Source of the DNA: RGIG2206 sp045579085
GTDB taxonomy: Bacteria; Bacillota; Clostridia; Oscillospirales; Acutalibacteraceae
NCBI GenBank assembly: GCA_045579085.1
Contig: JAZNLO010000014.1
Coordinates: forward strand, 1 to 47,072
Direction: 5' to 3'
DNA length: 47,072 bases
Shown: positions 22,554-30,551 of the stretch, one piece after another
How positions within the stretch are numbered: position 1 is the stretch's first letter
Layout of the letters: every line of letters begins with the position of its first letter
Position numbers and translations under genes: made by a program
The notes under the pieces: generated by a model
Told to the model about the DNA's origin: nothing
What the model saw: only the letters and a program-made list of their open reading frames with translations
The model's database searches: none

Positions 22554-23012
22554 ATGAAGAGAATTGCCAGTTTTACAGTCAATCACAATGTTTTACAGCC
22601 AGGTGTGTATGTATCAAGGATTGATGACGATATCATAACATATGATTTGCGCTTTAAAAAGCCAAACAGTGACGATTATCTCAGCAACCCGTCGATGCAC
22701 ACAATAGAGCATCTTTTTGCCACATATTCACGAAACAGTAAGTATCAGGATAATGTTGTGTATTTCGGCCCGATGGGCTGCCGTACTGGATTTTACTTCT
22801 TGCTTAGAGGCGTTGATAAACAGGACGCACTTAACCTTATAAAAGAAACAATGCAGTTTATATCAAGCTATAATGACGAGATTCCCGGTTGCACAGCAAT
22901 TGAGTGCGGCAACTATTTGGAGCACGATTTAGAATGTGCTAAGAAAGATGCTACACAATATCTTGGTGTTATCAAGAGCTGGACAGTAGAAAATATGGAA
23001 TATATGGCATAA
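22554..23012 (+). CDS. luxS: S-ribosylhomocysteine lyase LuxS
   Basis: A 152-residue metalloenzyme that splits S-ribosylhomocysteine into homocysteine and the precursor of the signal AI-2. The metal ligands are His49 and His53 in HTIEHLFATY and Cys118 in ECGNYLEHDL; Glu52 and Cys76 (GCRTGFYF) match the catalytic residues. Length is standard. It is the last gene of the Crp/ABC operon, so AI-2/homocysteine output may share that regulator's control. A direct link between the transported substrate and methionine recycling is inference. Confidence 0.98.
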   Translation: MKRIASFTVNHNVLQPGVYVSRIDDDIITYDLRFKKPNSDDYLSNPSMHTIEHLFATYSRNSKYQDNVVYFGPMGCRTGFYFLLRGVDKQDALNLIKETMQFISSYNDEIPGCTAIECGNYLEHDLECAKKDATQYLGVIKSWTVENMEYMA

Positions 23013-23062
23013 ATATTGTTCAAAACTAATAAAACAATCAAATTATATCTGTGGTATTTGTC

Positions 23063-23110
23063 AAAAGTTACAAAGTTGCATTAAAAAGGTTGCAACTTTG
23101 TAACTTTTTG
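23063..23110 (+). terminator. Terminator after luxS
   Basis: A perfect 18-bp inverted repeat (23063-23080 with 23091-23108) flanks a 10-base loop and ends in T5. It also contains the -35 of the next promoter. Confidence 0.85.
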
Positions 23111-23117
23111 TTATAAT
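23090..23117 (+). promoter_or_regulatory. Probable promoter of the M23 peptidase gene
   Basis: TTGCAA (23090-23095), 16 bp, TATAAT (23112-23117). The -35 box lies within the luxS terminator stem. GTTAC/GTAAC motifs follow (near 23130-23145) and could be regulatory. Confidence 0.45.
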
Positions 23118-23166
23118 TAGATACGTAATTTGTTACAATTATGTAACTAATTTAAGGAGAGATATT

Positions 23167-24501
23167 TTGATTAAGTTTTCTAAACTGGTTTTTAAGGTTT
23201 TCTGCTTAGTTGAAAATATAATATGTGGATTGTTTTGTTGTTTAAAACAGCGTTTTCAGATTAAAGGGTTCAGACGTAGTGTTTACGCATTGGCTTCGCT
23301 TGTTCTTACTGCCACTGTTTTATGCACAATTTTTTCTCTTGCAGGCTTAACTTATGCGCTCAAAGTAACTGTTAACGGCGTTGATTACGGTTACGTTTCT
23401 TCAGCAGAGGACGCAGACCTTGCCATTAATATGGTAACGGACAAGGTCGTTAAGGACATTAAGTCATCTGACGATATCGTTACGGATTATAGCTTTACGC
23501 TTACCTCATCTGACACGATTCTGTCGTCAAATGAGCTTTGTGATGAAATTATCGACAAGCACGATAGCTTTGTTACTGTTTATGGCGTGTACGTAAATGA
23601 TAAGATTATCGGCAAGGCAGATAGTGTTGAGTCAGCTGAGAGTTATCTTGAGGCACTCAAAGGCGATAAGGCTTTTTTCAATAATATATTTGTTAAAGAG
23701 TCTGTTGTTGAGAAAGAGGTTGCTAACGAGCTATACGACATTGACGACCTCGACACTGTTAGCTGTATGACTTATATTGCATATGAGTTTAAGGCGAACG
23801 ATACTGTTAAAAAGGTTGCAAAGAACTTCGATATTCCTGTTGAGCTTATATATGCGCTTAATACAGAATCTAAGTTTGAGCAGGGAGATGTGCTCAACAT
23901 TGTTATAGACCTTCCTGTTTTAGCCACAGTTTCTGTTAAGGAAGTATCAAGCGTTAAGCGAGTTACCGCCGCACAGACAGGTGACAAGGCTGGATATATT
24001 AGCGAGATTTATAATAACTATTACTTAAATGGCTCTGTGTATAAAACAGAGCAGGTTTCCAGCACTTTCTCAGTTAAGCATCCCAACAAAGCCACTGCAA
24101 AGGTTGTAAAATCTGTTGGAAAACAGGGCTTCTGCTGGCCTGTTGATAAAGGTTACTATCAATATGTAAGTTCATATTGGGGCGATGATAGAGGCCATCA
24201 GGGCTACGATATCGCAGCTAAGACAGGCACCCCGATTCTCAGCGTGCTTGACGGCGTTGTTGAAAGCGTTAACTCAACAAGCTCAGCTTATGGACAGCAC
24301 TTTGTTATCAAACATAAAAACGGACTGAAAACGCTGTATGCACACTGCTCTACGCTCTATGTTTCGGTTGGCGAAACAGTAAACAGAGGAGAAGTAGTTG
24401 CTCTTGTTGGTAATACAGGCAGGTCAACAGGCTCACATCTGCATTTTGAGGTAATCAAAAACGGTGGTAGAGTAAATCCTTCATATTATATCGGTAGATA
24501 A
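23167..24501 (+). CDS. M23-family (LytM-type) peptidase with LysM-like segment
   Basis: A 444-residue membrane-anchored murein hydrolase or its inactive relative. A basic N-terminus and one membrane helix (about 40-66) precede an extracytoplasmic region. A LysM-like segment lies near 215-260 (VKKVAKNFDIPVELIYALN). The C-terminal M23 domain (about 335-443) keeps the metal residues: His344 and Asp348 in HQGYD, and His424-x-His426 in SHLHFEV, with YAHCS as the other conserved His motif, so it should be active. The start is TTG with AAGGAGAG at a good distance. Similar proteins act in spore engulfment or cell division; no sporulation link is visible here. Confidence 0.88.
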   Translation: MIKFSKLVFKVFCLVENIICGLFCCLKQRFQIKGFRRSVYALASLVLTATVLCTIFSLAGLTYALKVTVNGVDYGYVSSAEDADLAINMVTDKVVKDIKSSDDIVTDYSFTLTSSDTILSSNELCDEIIDKHDSFVTVYGVYVNDKIIGKADSVESAESYLEALKGDKAFFNNIFVKESVVEKEVANELYDIDDLDTVSCMTYIAYEFKANDTVKKVAKNFDIPVELIYALNTESKFEQGDVLNIVIDLPVLATVSVKEVSSVKRVTAAQTGDKAGYISEIYNNYYLNGSVYKTEQVSSTFSVKHPNKATAKVVKSVGKQGFCWPVDKGYYQYVSSYWGDDRGHQGYDIAAKTGTPILSVLDGVVESVNSTSSAYGQHFVIKHKNGLKTLYAHCSTLYVSVGETVNRGEVVALVGNTGRSTGSHLHFEVIKNGGRVNPSYYIGR

Positions 24502-24508
24502 GTTAATA

Positions 24509-24537
24509 TTGTTTTATATTTAAATCCATGCTATAAT
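24509..24537 (+). promoter_or_regulatory. Promoter of the 24.56-27.4 kb operon
   Basis: TTGTTT (24509-24514), 17 bp, TATAAT (24532-24537), with a TGC just before the -10 box (extended -10). Confidence 0.65.
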
Positions 24538-24563
24538 CATTAAGAGGTGATTTTAGCATGGAT
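24524..24563 (+). repeat. 10-bp inverted repeat over the -10 box and the start codon
   Basis: ATCCATGCTA (24524-24533) and TAGCATGGAT (24554-24563) are exact reverse complements. The left arm covers the start of the -10 box and the right arm includes the ATG of the next gene. The left arm is upstream of the expected transcript start, so pairing in RNA is unlikely; a protein-binding site is possible. Confidence 0.5.
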
Positions 24564-25082
24564 ATTTTTGTTGAACAGTTATTTTTAAAAAGGAATAGTG
24601 TGGTTGAAACAATTGCAAAGATATTAGGTGTTATTATATTGGGCTTGCTTGCGGGCGTCAGCCTGATTGTTGCCCTGTTTAATTTGCTTGGATTGTTTTC
24701 ATCGTTGGGCATTCTCGGCGCTGCTGCGGCTGGATATGCAGCTTATTATTATAACGGAATGTTTTATAATGAATTCGAATATATTTTGACAAACGGAGAG
24801 TTCGATATCGACCGTATTTGCAATAAAAATAAGCGTAAGCGCATCGCATCTTTTGATTGTAAGAATGTTGAGAGGGTTTATAAGTATGATTCAAACCTTA
24901 ATTCTGACTCAACAGTTATCTTTGCAGCCAACGTTGATGCGGAAAACCTTTATTGTCTTGACGTTGTTGTAAAGGGCGGGGGTAAAGCTATAGTTGTTAT
25001 CGAGCCCAACGAAAAGATGATTAACGGAATGAAAAAATGTATTTCCAGACAGGTGCTTAGAGATGTATCGGATTGGAATTGA
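24558..25082 (+). CDS. Membrane protein of unknown function (possible DUF6106 family)
   Basis: A 174-residue protein with two N-terminal membrane helices (about 20-44 and 46-66, with a run of Ala/Gly/Tyr) and a soluble C-terminal domain of about 105 residues. Its plan recalls a small family found in Clostridia next to acpS or cell-wall genes, which I associate loosely with DUF6106; I am not sure of that name. AAGAGGTGA precedes the ATG. The 3' end overlaps acpS by 20 bases, so the two are coupled. No function is proposed. Confidence 0.7.
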   Translation: MDIFVEQLFLKRNSVVETIAKILGVIILGLLAGVSLIVALFNLLGLFSSLGILGAAAAGYAAYYYNGMFYNEFEYILTNGEFDIDRICNKNKRKRIASFDCKNVERVYKYDSNLNSDSTVIFAANVDAENLYCLDVVVKGGGKAIVVIEPNEKMINGMKKCISRQVLRDVSDWN

Positions 25083-25422
25083 TTGTGTAGAGATTTCAAG
25101 AATTGAGAATACCTTGAAGAACGAGCGTTTTCAAACTCGATTTGGTTCTGCTGAGCTTGACGAGATTAAGTCAAGGGGAGAAAAGCCTGTTAATTTTGCT
25201 TCAAGCTTTGCAGCAAAGGAAGCGTTTTCTAAGGCTGTTGGTACAGGAATAAGGGGATTTTCATTAAAAGACGTGCAGCTGATTCACGATGAACTTGGCA
25301 AGCCGATGCTTTTGCTTAGCGATGAGCTAAAAGAAAAGTATAAAAATATGAGCTTTGATATTAGCATAACTCATACAGACTCGCTGGTGATAGCGGCGGT
25401 TATTGCAGAAAGCGAAGACTAA
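25063..25422 (+). CDS. acpS: Holo-[acyl-carrier-protein] synthase
   Basis: A 119-residue enzyme that transfers phosphopantetheine from CoA to acyl carrier protein for fatty acid synthesis. The Mg-binding Asp7 lies in GIDCVEISR and Glu53 in AAKEAFSKA, both in the expected spacing; ITHTDSLVIAAVI is the usual C-terminal segment. It overlaps the previous gene and abuts nnr; the acpS-nnr pair is common in Firmicutes. Confidence 0.97.
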   Translation: MYRIGIDCVEISRIENTLKNERFQTRFGSAELDEIKSRGEKPVNFASSFAAKEAFSKAVGTGIRGFSLKDVQLIHDELGKPMLLLSDELKEKYKNMSFDISITHTDSLVIAAVIAESED

Positions 25423-25423
25423 T

Positions 25424-26944
25424 ATGATTATTTATAATTCAAAACAGGTTATAGCAGTTGAGAACAATGCGCGTGCCTCAGGTATAACTCAGGATAGGCT
25501 GATGGAGAATGCAGGAAGCGCAGTTGCAAAGGTGATTGGCGATAGATACGATGCCGAAAAGCTCAAGGTGACCGTCTTTTGTGGTAAGGGTAACAATGGC
25601 GGAGATGGCTTTGTTGTTGCAAGAAAGCTGTTACAGTCAGGAGCAAAGGTAATTGTCGTTCTTGCTGAGGGTGAGATTAAGTCTGAATGTGCTAAAGGTA
25701 TGTTTGATTTTCTTTTGCCGCTTGGTATAAGAGTGGTGCAGGGCGATGATATTGCAACTGTCGAGAGTGCTGTAAAGGCGAGTAACCTGATAGTTGATGC
25801 CGTCTATGGCATTGGGTTTAAGGGCGAGCTTAAGCCAAAGATACGTATTCTATTTGACTTGATTAAGAAATATAATGTAGAAACAGTGTCAATTGACGCG
25901 CCGTCAGGCGTTGATTGTGACACCGCAACTGCTGATGCTAATGCTATTAAAGCAAGCTTGACTGTTACGTTTTTTCAAAAGAAACTTTGCCATGTTATAT
26001 ATCCAGCCTATAAGCTTTGCGGCGAGACGATAGTTACAGATATCGGCACACCGAATGATGCTTTTGTGCAGTCAAGTGTTGGAATGATGAGCGATGATTA
26101 TTATAAGCGAGTAATGCCAAAGCGCTCGCCTGACAGTCATAAAGGCTCGTTTGGTACGCTTGGTCTTGTTTGCGGAAGCTACGGTATGATTGGTGCTGCG
26201 CTTATTGCCGCTGAGTCCGCAATTAAAAGCGGAGTTGGTTTGGTGCAGATAGCGGCGTCACGTTCTATGTATCCTATTATGGCATCTCGTTTGGTTGTGC
26301 CTGTATATAAAATTTATGATGATAGCGTTACACAATCTTTATGCGGTGACTGCGCTGAAAATATAGTTGCTGATTTTGAAAAGTGCAATGCTATGTTGAT
26401 TGGCTGCGGTTGCGGTAGAACGGCAGATACTTTTAAACTTGTTAAGGGTGTCCTTGAGGGGACAGAAAAGGCAGTTGTTATTGATGCAGACGGGTTGAAC
26501 GTGCTGGCAGACAATGACGGATTAGATTTAATTAGGAGTAATACAATTTTAACACCTCACTGTGCTGAAATGGCAAGGCTTTGCAAGGCTGATATTTCGC
26601 AGATTAAGAGCGATAAGTTGTACTACGGCAGTAAGCTTGCAACAGAACACGGCTGCACAGTTGTTCTCAAGGATGCGTCGACATTGGTGTTCTTGCCTGA
26701 TGGCAGAGTTATCGTTTTTACAGGCGGAAATGATGGAATGGCAACTGCAGGCAGCGGTGACATGCTTGCGGGTATAATTGCATCTTTTGCGGCGCAGGGA
26801 GTTGATACGTATGATGCGGCACTGTTGGGCGTGCACATACATTCAAAATGTGGCTTAATTGCCGCCAAAAAGTTATCAAAAAGAAGTATGACAGCTACGG
26901 ATATGGTCAACTGCTTATCGGAAGTCTATCGTGATTTCGAGTAA
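25424..26944 (+). CDS. nnr: Bifunctional NAD(P)H-hydrate repair enzyme
   Basis: A 506-residue fusion of NAD(P)HX epimerase (residues 1 to about 215: FCGKGNNGGDGFVVARKL, VDAVYGIGFKG, DAPSGVDCDT) and ADP-dependent NAD(P)HX dehydratase (about 230-506: HKGSFGTLGLVCGS, VIDADGLNVL, TPHCAEMARL, and the catalytic GGNDGMATAGSGDMLAGII). Both halves look intact. It repairs hydrated nicotinamide cofactors. ATG 25424 lies one base after the acpS stop; an upstream TTG frame start at 25403 would overlap acpS and is not needed. Confidence 0.96.
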   Translation: MIIYNSKQVIAVENNARASGITQDRLMENAGSAVAKVIGDRYDAEKLKVTVFCGKGNNGGDGFVVARKLLQSGAKVIVVLAEGEIKSECAKGMFDFLLPLGIRVVQGDDIATVESAVKASNLIVDAVYGIGFKGELKPKIRILFDLIKKYNVETVSIDAPSGVDCDTATADANAIKASLTVTFFQKKLCHVIYPAYKLCGETIVTDIGTPNDAFVQSSVGMMSDDYYKRVMPKRSPDSHKGSFGTLGLVCGSYGMIGAALIAAESAIKSGVGLVQIAASRSMYPIMASRLVVPVYKIYDDSVTQSLCGDCAENIVADFEKCNAMLIGCGCGRTADTFKLVKGVLEGTEKAVVIDADGLNVLADNDGLDLIRSNTILTPHCAEMARLCKADISQIKSDKLYYGSKLATEHGCTVVLKDASTLVFLPDGRVIVFTGGNDGMATAGSGDMLAGIIASFAAQGVDTYDAALLGVHIHSKCGLIAAKKLSKRSMTATDMVNCLSEVYRDFE

Positions 26945-26957
26945 AGGATAGATTGTT

Positions 26958-27431
26958 ATGCGTATTGCAGCATTAGCTGCTGCTGTTGCTGTTTTAGTGT
27001 GCGGTTGTACCGTAAGAGCACCGTCTAAAAAGCCGATAGTTGACGGCATTAAATGTGCAGTTACTGCTGTTTACGCTGAGGATGAGTATCACTTCTCAGT
27101 TGACAGAACTTCATCTGATATGGCACAGTATACGCTTAGCTATCCTGAGGACTTAAACGGACTCTCTTATACATTTTTGAACGACGAATGCACGCTTACA
27201 TATAACGGCTTGCAGATTTCACTGTATTCTGCGCCAAACGGTGTAATCGACATATTAAACACTGTGCTTGCAAATTGCAGTGAGCTTAATTATGATAGTG
27301 CAACCTTGTCTTTTACAGGAGAATATAATAATTTAAAATATCACGTATTCACAATGAACGACGGAAATTTAAGCGTAATCTCCGTGTTGGAGCCGAATAT
27401 AAGTTATTATTTTAATTTTAACCCACAATAG
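26958..27431 (+). CDS. Lipoprotein of unknown function
   Basis: A 157-residue predicted lipoprotein with lipobox VCGC (Cys17). The mature domain is rich in Tyr, Asn and Ser and may form a small beta-rich fold (YTLSYPEDLNGLSYTF). I do not recognise a family. It follows nnr by 13 bases. Its stop codon is inside the terminator hairpin that closes the operon. Confidence 0.72.
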   Translation: MRIAALAAAVAVLVCGCTVRAPSKKPIVDGIKCAVTAVYAEDEYHFSVDRTSSDMAQYTLSYPEDLNGLSYTFLNDECTLTYNGLQISLYSAPNGVIDILNTVLANCSELNYDSATLSFTGEYNNLKYHVFTMNDGNLSVISVLEPNISYYFNFNPQ

Positions 27432-27457
27432 CTAAATAGCTGTTGTGGGTGTTTTTA
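27421..27457 (+). terminator. Terminator of the acpS-nnr-lipoprotein operon
   Basis: ACCCACAA (27421-27428) pairs with TTGTGGGT (27443-27450), with an inner GCTA/TAGC stem, followed by GTTTTT. The last codons of the lipoprotein gene form the 5' arm. Confidence 0.85.
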
Positions 27458-27582
27458 TATCCAAACTTCGAGATGAAAAATACAATGTAGGGATGACATT
27501 TGTTTTTATATTGTTTAAACGGTCGGACAATTGGTAAGAATAAAAATGTACATCAGATTATTCGTCGGAGAGTGGATAAATA

Positions 27583-27924
27583 ATGACTGTAAGAAGAGGG
27601 GATATATACTATGCTGATTTGAGTCCGGTAGTCGGCTCAGAACAAGGTGGCATTCGACCGGTGCTCATAGTACAAAATGATGTCGGCAATAAGTATAGTC
27701 CGACAGTTATTGCGGCGGCGATAACAAGTCAGCGTGAAAAAACAAAGCTTCCTACTCATATTCAGGTTAACGCGGATAACAGCGGACTTGCTAAGGATTC
27801 AATCGTGTTGCTTGAACAGGTGAGAACAATAGATAAGCAGCGGTTAAAAGAGAAAATGGGTAGGCTTGATAAAACCTCAATGGATAAAATCGACCAGGCC
27901 TTGTCTGTAAGCTTTGGCTTATAA
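27583..27924 (+). CDS. MazF/NdoA-family mRNA interferase
   Basis: A 113-residue sequence-specific endoribonuclease toxin closely resembling B. subtilis NdoA (EndoA): RRGDIYYADLSPVVGSEQGG, RPVLIVQND and VLLEQVRTIDKQRL. The catalytic residues correspond to Arg25 and Thr48, both present. Such toxins cut mRNA at short sites and are normally held by a MazE/NdoAI antitoxin encoded just upstream. Here the preceding 125 bases hold no antitoxin-sized frame and the previous gene is a lipoprotein. GGAGAGTGG precedes the ATG. A terminator follows. Confidence 0.95.
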   Translation: MTVRRGDIYYADLSPVVGSEQGGIRPVLIVQNDVGNKYSPTVIAAAITSQREKTKLPTHIQVNADNSGLAKDSIVLLEQVRTIDKQRLKEKMGRLDKTSMDKIDQALSVSFGL

Positions 27925-27930
27925 AAGAAA

Positions 27931-27960
27931 AACAGGGCGATTATAAATCGCCCTGTTCTA
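27931..27960. terminator. Bidirectional terminator between mazF and the HAD gene
   Basis: A 12-bp perfect stem (27931-27942 with 27946-27957) has runs of A on the left and T on the right. Its right part includes the stop codon of the reverse-strand gene. Confidence 0.8.
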
Positions 27961-28714
27961 TTTTTGATATTAAATTTTCGATAGCGGATTCCTGATATCC
28001 TTTATCGAGGACTAAATCAACCGAATTCATCACACATTCGTCTGCATCGTTAACCGCAACAGCTATATCAGCGCAATTAAACATCAACAAATCGTTTTCA
28101 AAATTACCCACAGCAACAATCTTTCTGTTTTGACAAAGCTCTTTTAGCTTGAAAAGCATTTTTCCTTTGTCGGCCTCTTTGTCGAGGATTTCCAATGAAT
28201 ATGGCCAAGATCTGAAAATGTTGTATCTGTTGCCATATTTATTAAGCAGTTCATCCCGTAGTTGTATGGGCGTTTCAGTGCTGTCAAATATAAAAACCAA
28301 CTTATAAACTTGATGTTTTTTCAGCGTTTCAGTTAAATCGTGCTCGGTTATCCCGTCTACTCGTTTCATGCCGTTGTCAACAGTTACAACCACAACCTGA
28401 GTACAGTGTGGGTTGTCATATATTGAGCAAAACAAGTCGATATCTATGTCTGTTAGACGATTTGACGATATACTCTCATCTTTGTCTAAGTCATACAGAA
28501 CAGCGCCGTTTAAAGCAATAATAGGCGCGTTTGGTATAAAATAATTAAACTTTTCCTTTATATATTCAGGACTGCGACCTGATGCGATTGTAAAGATACC
28601 GCCTTGCGACTGAAATCTTTTAATTGCATCAACATTTTCTTTTGAAACTGAGCCGTCGTTTAAGGTGAGAGTACCATCAAGGTCTGATACGATAATGAAA
28701 TCCAAACAGTTCAT
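27941..28714 (-). CDS. Cof-type HAD-family phosphatase
   Basis: A 257-residue hydrolase. Motif I is SDLDGTL (nucleophile Asp11, second Asp13), motif II-like sequence is in TIASGRSPEYIKEKF, motif III is Lys in EADKGKML, and motif IV is VGNFENDLLMFN. A C2-type cap domain sits between. Members dephosphorylate sugar phosphates, nucleotides or flavins with low specificity, so the substrate is unknown. ATG 28714 follows TAGGAG. It lies just downstream of rpmB but beyond that gene's terminator. Confidence 0.92.
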   Translation of the reverse strand: MNCLDFIIVSDLDGTLTLNDGSVSKENVDAIKRFQSQGGIFTIASGRSPEYIKEKFNYFIPNAPIIALNGAVLYDLDKDESISSNRLTDIDIDLFCSIYDNPHCTQVVVVTVDNGMKRVDGITEHDLTETLKKHQVYKLVFIFDSTETPIQLRDELLNKYGNRYNIFRSWPYSLEILDKEADKGKMLFKLKELCQNRKIVAVGNFENDLLMFNCADIAVAVNDADECVMNSVDLVLDKGYQESAIENLISKIEQGDL

Positions 28715-28725
28715 AATAACTCCTA

Positions 28726-28757
28726 AGGAAAATTCCCCGATAAAAATCGGGGAATCA
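28726..28757 (-). terminator. Terminator of rpmB
   Basis: A 10-bp perfect stem (28732-28741 with 28746-28755) with a 4-base loop; in the reverse direction it ends in TTTTCC. It separates rpmB from the HAD gene. Confidence 0.8.
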
Positions 28758-28770
28758 TCAAGCTTCTATA

Positions 28771-28959
28771 TTAGATAGCGCGTGTAACTTTTCCAGAACG
28801 CAGGCAACGGGTGCAGGCGTTAATTCTGCAAGGTGTTCCGTTTACAATTGCTCTAACACGTTTAACGTTAGGCTTCCAAACTCTGTTTGACCTTCTATGA
28901 GAATGGGATACCTTAATTCCAAAAGCTACTTCCTTATTGCAGATGTCACATTCAGCCAT
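28771..28959 (-). CDS. rpmB: 50S ribosomal protein L28
   Basis: A 62-residue ribosomal protein of the zinc-binding type: CDIC near the N-terminus and CTRC near the C-terminus give the four-Cys site. The core SHSHRRSNRVWKPNVKRVR is diagnostic. ATG 28959 is preceded by AAAGGAGGTG; the longer frame to 29028 is leader, not protein. The gene is monocistronic with its own promoter and terminator. Confidence 0.97.
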   Translation of the reverse strand: MAECDICNKEVAFGIKVSHSHRRSNRVWKPNVKRVRAIVNGTPCRINACTRCLRSGKVTRAI

Positions 28960-28974
28960 AATCTGCACCTCCTT

Positions 28975-29005
28975 TGAATTCATAGAAATACCGCATATCA
29001 TAATA
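28975..29005 (+). promoter_or_regulatory. Possible SigG promoter of the germination operon
   Basis: TGAATT (28975-28980), 18 bp, CATAATA (28999-29005) is close to the forespore SigG consensus TGAATA / CATACTA. It overlaps the divergent rpmB promoter and leader. Germinant receptor operons are SigG-controlled in known spore-formers. Confidence 0.4.
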
Positions 29006-29028
29006 ACAGAATTGATATTTAAAATCAA
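29000..29028 (-). promoter_or_regulatory. SigA-type promoter of rpmB
   Basis: On the reverse strand: TTGATT (29023-29028), 17 bp, TATTAT (29000-29005). It shares its -10 bases with the proposed divergent SigG box. Confidence 0.55.
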
Positions 29029-29069
29029 GTCTTTTTTTAAAAAAATTATAATTGTTTAAAGGTGAGATA

Positions 29070-30551
29070 ATGAAAACTTTAAAACCTCAAATTATCAACT
29101 ACACTGAATGTTTAAATTACGTTAAAAAGCATTTCAGAGCAGATATAAATACGGACATAATTATTAGGGAATTAAAGTCAGTTGATAACGTTGATTTTTT
29201 CATTGCGTTTATCGACGGAATGGTTAATACAAGCGTGGTTAACGATTACATTGTAAGACCTATTATGCTCAGTAACAGTAAGGATAAGAAAAGCGTAGAT
29301 TTGGTTGTTGAGTTTGGAAATTTTTCGATGACTGATGATATTGACTCTGCTTGCTCAAGAGTGCTAAACGGCGACACAATTATATTTATGAATGGCGCAG
29401 AAAGCTGTGGAGTTTGCGAGACCAAAGGCTTTGATAAACGCTCGGTATCGTCGCCTGAAACAGAAAATGTTGTAAAGGGCTCGCACGAGGGCTTCAATGA
29501 AAGCATAAGAAGTAACATAACCCTAATAAGACGTGCCGTAAAATCGAATGAATTAATCACAGAAATGATTACTGTTGGAAATTTGAGCAACGAAATATGC
29601 GGCGTGCTATATTTGGATGGTGTAACTAACTCTGAGTTGGTCGAGGAGGTTAAACGCAGAATAAAGGGCATTAAGGGTGACTACTATTCAGGCTCAGGAA
29701 TGATAGAGCAAATGATTGAGGACTCAAAGTTTTCGATTTTTCCAACCATTTTGTCTACAGAACGTCCCGAAAGAGCAGCGCATTATCTTGCGGCAGGCAG
29801 AGTTGTTGTTGTTTGCGACAATTCACCCTTTGCGATAATAGTGCCAATTACGGCATCAGAACTCTTTGATTCACCTGAGGGAAATCAACAACGCTGGCAA
29901 AGCGGTACTTTGGCAAAACTTATACGTATTTTTGCATTTTTGTGCGCGACGTTGCTGTCGGGATTATATATTGCAATGCTAAATTTTCACCGAGAAATGT
30001 TGCCCGCACAGTTGCTAAAAATTATATCAGAATCACGTGCAGTGATACCGTTTACAGCAATGTCAGAACTGATAATAATGGAAGTGTTCTTTGAACTTGT
30101 AAGGGAGGCAGGACTGAGAATACCAAGCGCAATTGGAAGTGCAGTTGGGGTTGTTTCTGGTCTTATTTTAGGACAAGCTGCAGTTAACGCAAGTATTGTA
30201 AGTCCGGTAACATTGATAATAGTAGCAATCACAGGCATAGCAAACGCCGCTATCCCTGATTATGACTTAGCGCTTGGAATCAGAATAACAAAGTTTGGAT
30301 TGATTATTTTAAGCGGTATGTTTGGCTTGCTTGGATTCTCAATCGGTTTAGTATTGTTAACCTTGATGTTGTGCAGTCAGCATTCATTCGGGGTGGATAT
30401 GGCAAATCGCTCCGGACTGAGAAGTACTCCAGCAGGCGCATTGGTACAAACACCACTATGGATGCAAGAGCTACGAACTAAATATTTGAAGCCCAAGAAA
30501 TCAAGACAGCAACCTAATTACTCTCGCAGTTGGGAGAGAAAGGACAAGTAA
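29070..30551 (+). CDS. Spore germination protein, GerAA/GerA-family A subunit
   Basis: A 493-residue protein of the GerA family. A large cytoplasmic N-terminal domain (about 1-290) includes the family segments DFFIAFIDGMVN and the RRAVKSNELITEMITVGNLS region, then ILSTERPERAAHYLAAGRV. Several membrane helices follow from about 300, with FELVREAGLRIPSAIGSAVG as the family signature. The A subunit forms part of the receptor that senses germinants at the spore inner membrane. ATG 29070 follows AAAGGTGA; the TTG at 29052 lacks support. SpoVAF is a paralogue, but co-location with a B/C-type partner favours a receptor. The stop overlaps the next ATG by one base. Confidence 0.93.
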   Translation: MKTLKPQIINYTECLNYVKKHFRADINTDIIIRELKSVDNVDFFIAFIDGMVNTSVVNDYIVRPIMLSNSKDKKSVDLVVEFGNFSMTDDIDSACSRVLNGDTIIFMNGAESCGVCETKGFDKRSVSSPETENVVKGSHEGFNESIRSNITLIRRAVKSNELITEMITVGNLSNEICGVLYLDGVTNSELVEEVKRRIKGIKGDYYSGSGMIEQMIEDSKFSIFPTILSTERPERAAHYLAAGRVVVVCDNSPFAIIVPITASELFDSPEGNQQRWQSGTLAKLIRIFAFLCATLLSGLYIAMLNFHREMLPAQLLKIISESRAVIPFTAMSELIIMEVFFELVREAGLRIPSAIGSAVGVVSGLILGQAAVNASIVSPVTLIIVAITGIANAAIPDYDLALGIRITKFGLIILSGMFGLLGFSIGLVLLTLMLCSQHSFGVDMANRSGLRSTPAGALVQTPLWMQELRTKYLKPKKSRQQPNYSRSWERKDK

